A DNA stretch of 7,951 bases, taken from assembly GCA_029210225.1 (NCBI GenBank), contig JARGOJ010000381.1, positions 1 to 7,951 of the forward strand, given 5' to 3'. The stretch comes from Planctomycetota bacterium (GTDB lineage: Bacteria > Planctomycetota > J058 > JARGOJ01). The notes below the pieces were generated by a model. The model saw nothing but the letters and a program-made list of their open reading frames with translations, did no database searches and was not told where the DNA came from. Each line of letters begins with the position of its first letter. The stretch's first letter is position 1. This document shows, in pieces, positions 6,404 to 7,951 of this stretch. The position numbers and the translations under genes are program-made.

Positions 6404-6519
6404 GGGTCGGATTGCCGAACCACTGCCCCTACGGGTCCAGCGCAATGCTACGGGCTCTAGGTTATATGAATGGCCATGTAGGGGCGTGAGCCTGTGTCCG
6501 CCCTTTTTTGTGTCTGCCC
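6393..6519. repeat. Two REP-like hairpins in inverted arrangement (REPIN-like)
   Basis: The left hairpin pairs GGGCAG (6393-6398) with CTGCCC (6423-6428) and has an inner stem TCGG/CCGA (6407-6418). The right hairpin pairs AGGGGCG (6480-6486) with CGCCCTT (6499-6505). The two halves are also inverted copies of each other: GGGCAGACACAGG (6393-6405) matches CCTGTGTCCGCCC (6491-6503) in 12 of 13 positions, GCCCCTAC (6425-6432) matches GTAGGGGC (6478-6485) exactly, and GGGCAGACAC (6393-6402) matches GTGTCTGCCC (6510-6519) exactly. About 45 bases lie between the arms. This layout is typical of doublets of repetitive extragenic palindromes mobilised by RAYT transposases; no transposase is in the window. 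Genome copy number is unknown. Confidence 0.7.
6480..6509 (+). terminator. Probable intrinsic terminator of the plus-strand operon
   Basis: The stem AGGGGCG/CGCCCTT (6480-6486 with 6499-6505, one G.U pair) with a 12-base loop is followed by a run of six T (6504-6509). It sits between converging gene groups, 180 bases past the last plus-strand stop and 20 bases before the stop of the minus-strand glycosyltransferase gene. It is part of the REP-like element, and pairing with the left arm is an alternative structure. Confidence 0.45.
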
Positions 6520-6529
6520 GATTGGATTG

Positions 6530-7486
6530 TCAGGCGCCTTTTTCTTCGATGGCGGCGAGCATACGCTCGACCATGCGGGTGTAGCTATATTCTTTATGGG
6601 CGTAGGCGAAGGCTTCGTCGCGCATTTGCTTGCTCTTCTCGGCGTCGTTGACGGCTTTGCGTGTGACGTCAAGGCACTCGTCAAAGTCCTTCCACCAATA
6701 GACCTGCTTACCGAACTCTAGGATCTCTTCGAGCTTGGGGATGTACCGTGTTGCGAGCAGGCCTCCGCAGCCCATGGTGATCCAGGTTCGGTTGGAGAAG
6801 TAGAGATCGACATCGTCCTGAGAGTCGAGGCCTATCATGACCTTGGAGCTGGCGCATATGATGCGGTACTGTTCGGGATAGACGGATTCCCGGGCGACTT
6901 CTATGCCATGTTCCTGCCAACCTCGTCCATAGACTTTTAGGTCGAATTCCGCGGCTAGGCGCTTCATGAGTTCGACGCGGTCCTTTTGTCCCTTGGATCC
7001 TTTTGGGCCGGGGCTGCCAATGAATGCGACCTCCGACTTGAAGGCTTCTTGGGGCTCGACGCGGTGGTGATCGATGCTATCGCAGCCACCGGTGACATAG
7101 GAAATGGGTTTGACCCCACGCTCTTCATAGCTGCTGACCTGGCCTCGCGCTGTGATGAAGAAGTGACCGACGGCTTGGCCGTATTCGACGACTTCGTCTC
7201 GGAGCGGGACATTGCAATCGTCGTAGAACTGGGCTGTCTTGTATTTTTGGGAGAGCTCTCGGAGCATGGGTAGCTCCATATCTCTTGTGAAGATCAGTAT
7301 CAAGGCGGGGGAGAAGCTCTCGATTCGTTTACGGATCCACCACCGGGCGATGCTCTTTCCCATGAAGCGCTTGAGCTTGTGACGGTTGATCCACAAGACT
7401 TCATGGCCGAGCGCTTCCAGCCCACGAACGATATGGGTGGTGATGTTGCTTCGTTTGTGGCTCTTGGCGAAAAACGCGACTTTCAT
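6530..7486 (-). CDS. CgeB-like glycosyltransferase (GT-B, group 1)
   Basis: 318 residues from ATG with GAAGG nine to ten bases upstream. Soluble, no signal peptide. The N-terminal Rossmann-like half begins MKVAFFAKSHKRSNITTHIVRGLEALGHEV (strand, helix, GH before the second strand) and includes LILIFTRDM (62-70). The C-terminal half starts near residue 150 with SEVAFIGSPGPKGSK and YGRGW (186-190), and carries the signature of CgeB/Glyco_trans_1_2 proteins: SNRTWITMGCGGLLATRY (231-248), followed by LEEILEFGKQVYWWKDFDE. These proteins transfer a sugar from an activated donor, in spore-coat or surface-polysaccharide contexts; donor and acceptor cannot be read here. Length is normal for a compact member of the family. 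It follows the Hsp70-like gene by 52 bases on the same strand, probably as an operon. Full-length and apparently intact. Confidence 0.9.
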   Translation of the reverse strand: MKVAFFAKSHKRSNITTHIVRGLEALGHEVLWINRHKLKRFMGKSIARWWIRKRIESFSPALILIFTRDMELPMLRELSQKYKTAQFYDDCNVPLRDEVVEYGQAVGHFFITARGQVSSYEERGVKPISYVTGGCDSIDHHRVEPQEAFKSEVAFIGSPGPKGSKGQKDRVELMKRLAAEFDLKVYGRGWQEHGIEVARESVYPEQYRIICASSKVMIGLDSQDDVDLYFSNRTWITMGCGGLLATRYIPKLEEILEFGKQVYWWKDFDECLDVTRKAVNDAEKSKQMRDEAFAYAHKEYSYTRMVERMLAAIEEKGA

Positions 7487-7533
7487 GGCGAAAGACCTTC
7501 GGAGACAGCGAGGGATAGGGGAGAAAAGGGACG

Positions 7534-7557
7534 GACCCTCACAGCTCTTCGAGGGTC
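7534..7557 (-). terminator. Hairpin over the Hsp70 stop codon, possible weak terminator
   Basis: GACCCTC (7534-7540) and GAGGGTC (7551-7557) are perfect inverted repeats, seven base pairs with a ten-base loop. Read on the minus strand the hairpin covers the TGA (7541-7539) and is followed by CGTCCCTTTTCTCCCC, a pyrimidine tract but not a clean T-run. It may attenuate transcription into the glycosyltransferase gene or protect the upstream transcript. Confidence 0.3.
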
Positions 7558-7951
7558 ATAGGCCCTTTATCGGCAAGAGTGCGAAGATCCTTGCGCCAAC
7601 GTTCCATCAAAGCCTCACTCATGAGTCCTTTGCGGTGGTGGCTGTGAACCTCTTGGCTGAGCAGCAGGTTGGAATTGACGGGGTCGATCACATCGATAAT
7701 AAACGCGCCGTCATTGTCGCCGAAGCGGACGTCGATCTGTAGTTGACTTCGAATCTCATTGGGGTCGTGAACCGTGAGCTCTGCGAGGATCTCGCAGTCT
7801 CTGGGGTCGTGGGCATCGCCGCCAAGGAGAGTTAACTCAATGTCCTGGCCTCTGCGGGGCAAGACACCGCCGGCGACAAGCCCTGGCCCGGTGACTCCAA
7901 CCTGTCTGGACACTTCGATAGGAATAGCGGTTCCCTGGGGGACAAGCTCTA
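7539..7951 (-). CDS. Hsp70/DnaK-like protein, C-terminal part (5' end outside window)
   Basis: The minus-strand frame is open to the right edge, so the gene is cut and the GTG at 7913 is not the likely start. The visible 136 residues match the beta-sandwich substrate-binding domain of Hsp70. ELVPQGTAIPIEVSR aligns with the usual LIPKGTPIPTxxSR. RGQDIELTLLGGD aligns with the QTSVEIxVYQGE region. CEILAELTVHD aligns with NxLLGEFxLxG, and SQLQIDVRFGDNDGAFIIDVID aligns with PQIEVTFDIDANGILxVSAxD. The ATPase domain must lie outside the window. After the sandwich only about 45 residues remain (EVHSHHRKGLMSEALMERW...), far less than the roughly 130-residue helical lid of DnaK, so this is a short-lidded, divergent Hsp70 rather than housekeeping DnaK. 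A chaperone or a specialised ATP-dependent binding protein is likely. Confidence 0.75.
   Translation of the reverse strand, partial: ELVPQGTAIPIEVSRQVGVTGPGLVAGGVLPRRGQDIELTLLGGDAHDPRDCEILAELTVHDPNEIRSQLQIDVRFGDNDGAFIIDVIDPVNSNLLLSQEVHSHHRKGLMSEALMERWRKDLRTLADKGPMTLEEL

Noticed and set aside
6300..6584. An independent small gene encoding the NPGQTT repeats
   Set aside because: It would start at TTG directly after a stop without a ribosome binding site, and it runs through the hairpins and into the antisense end of the glycosyltransferase gene.
7379..7742. Plus-strand open frames across the Hsp70/glycosyltransferase junction
   Set aside because: They are antisense to two genes with clear family motifs and have no supported start.

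Overview
The window shows a bacterial chromosome segment with two gene groups facing each other. Seven genes run left to right (1 to 6299) and two run right to left (7951 to 6530). They converge on a 230-base intergenic region full of repeats. The taxon cannot be fixed from the sequence. The moderately GC-rich coding, tightly packed genes, kinase-TM-TPR domain order, HEAT and beta-propeller proteins and a DnaK-like gene recall large-genome predators or soil bacteria of the old Deltaproteobacteria (Myxococcota/Bradymonadota type), but this is only a guess.

Plus-strand group, in order: (1) the 3' end of a gene for a long charged coiled coil followed by a beta-propeller; (2) a membrane protein with an N-terminal anchor, an extracytoplasmic alpha/beta domain and three C-terminal helices; (3) a HEAT-repeat protein; (4) a protein joining what looks like the tail of a protein-kinase C-lobe to an RDD membrane domain; (5) an unrecognised 204-residue protein with a weak transglutaminase-like core; (6) a 129-residue charged helical protein with internal repeats; (7) a pseudokinase C-lobe followed by one membrane helix and TPR repeats. 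Gaps between genes are 3 to 56 bases for the first six, so they are probably one operon. Gene 7 follows after 89 to 122 bases and may have its own weak promoter. A hairpin with a one-base bulge covers the stop codon of gene 1.

The most interesting feature is this operon. Two of its proteins carry kinase-like pieces without the N-lobe (ATP-grasping half), and one of these has clearly lost the catalytic Asp and the DFG motif. A third protein may be a transglutaminase-fold protein without its His and Asp. The remaining members are protein-protein interaction scaffolds (propeller, HEAT, TPR) and membrane modules. Together they look like a membrane-associated, non-catalytic assembly. No member was recognised as part of a described system, so its function is unknown.

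The intergenic region 6300-6529 holds five 18-bp tandem repeats, which are in frame with gene 7 just past its stop codon. They run into two REP-like hairpins in inverted arrangement, the second followed by six T, which probably ends plus-strand transcription. On the minus strand, the 3' end of an Hsp70/DnaK-like gene is followed 52 bases later by a CgeB-type glycosyltransferase gene.
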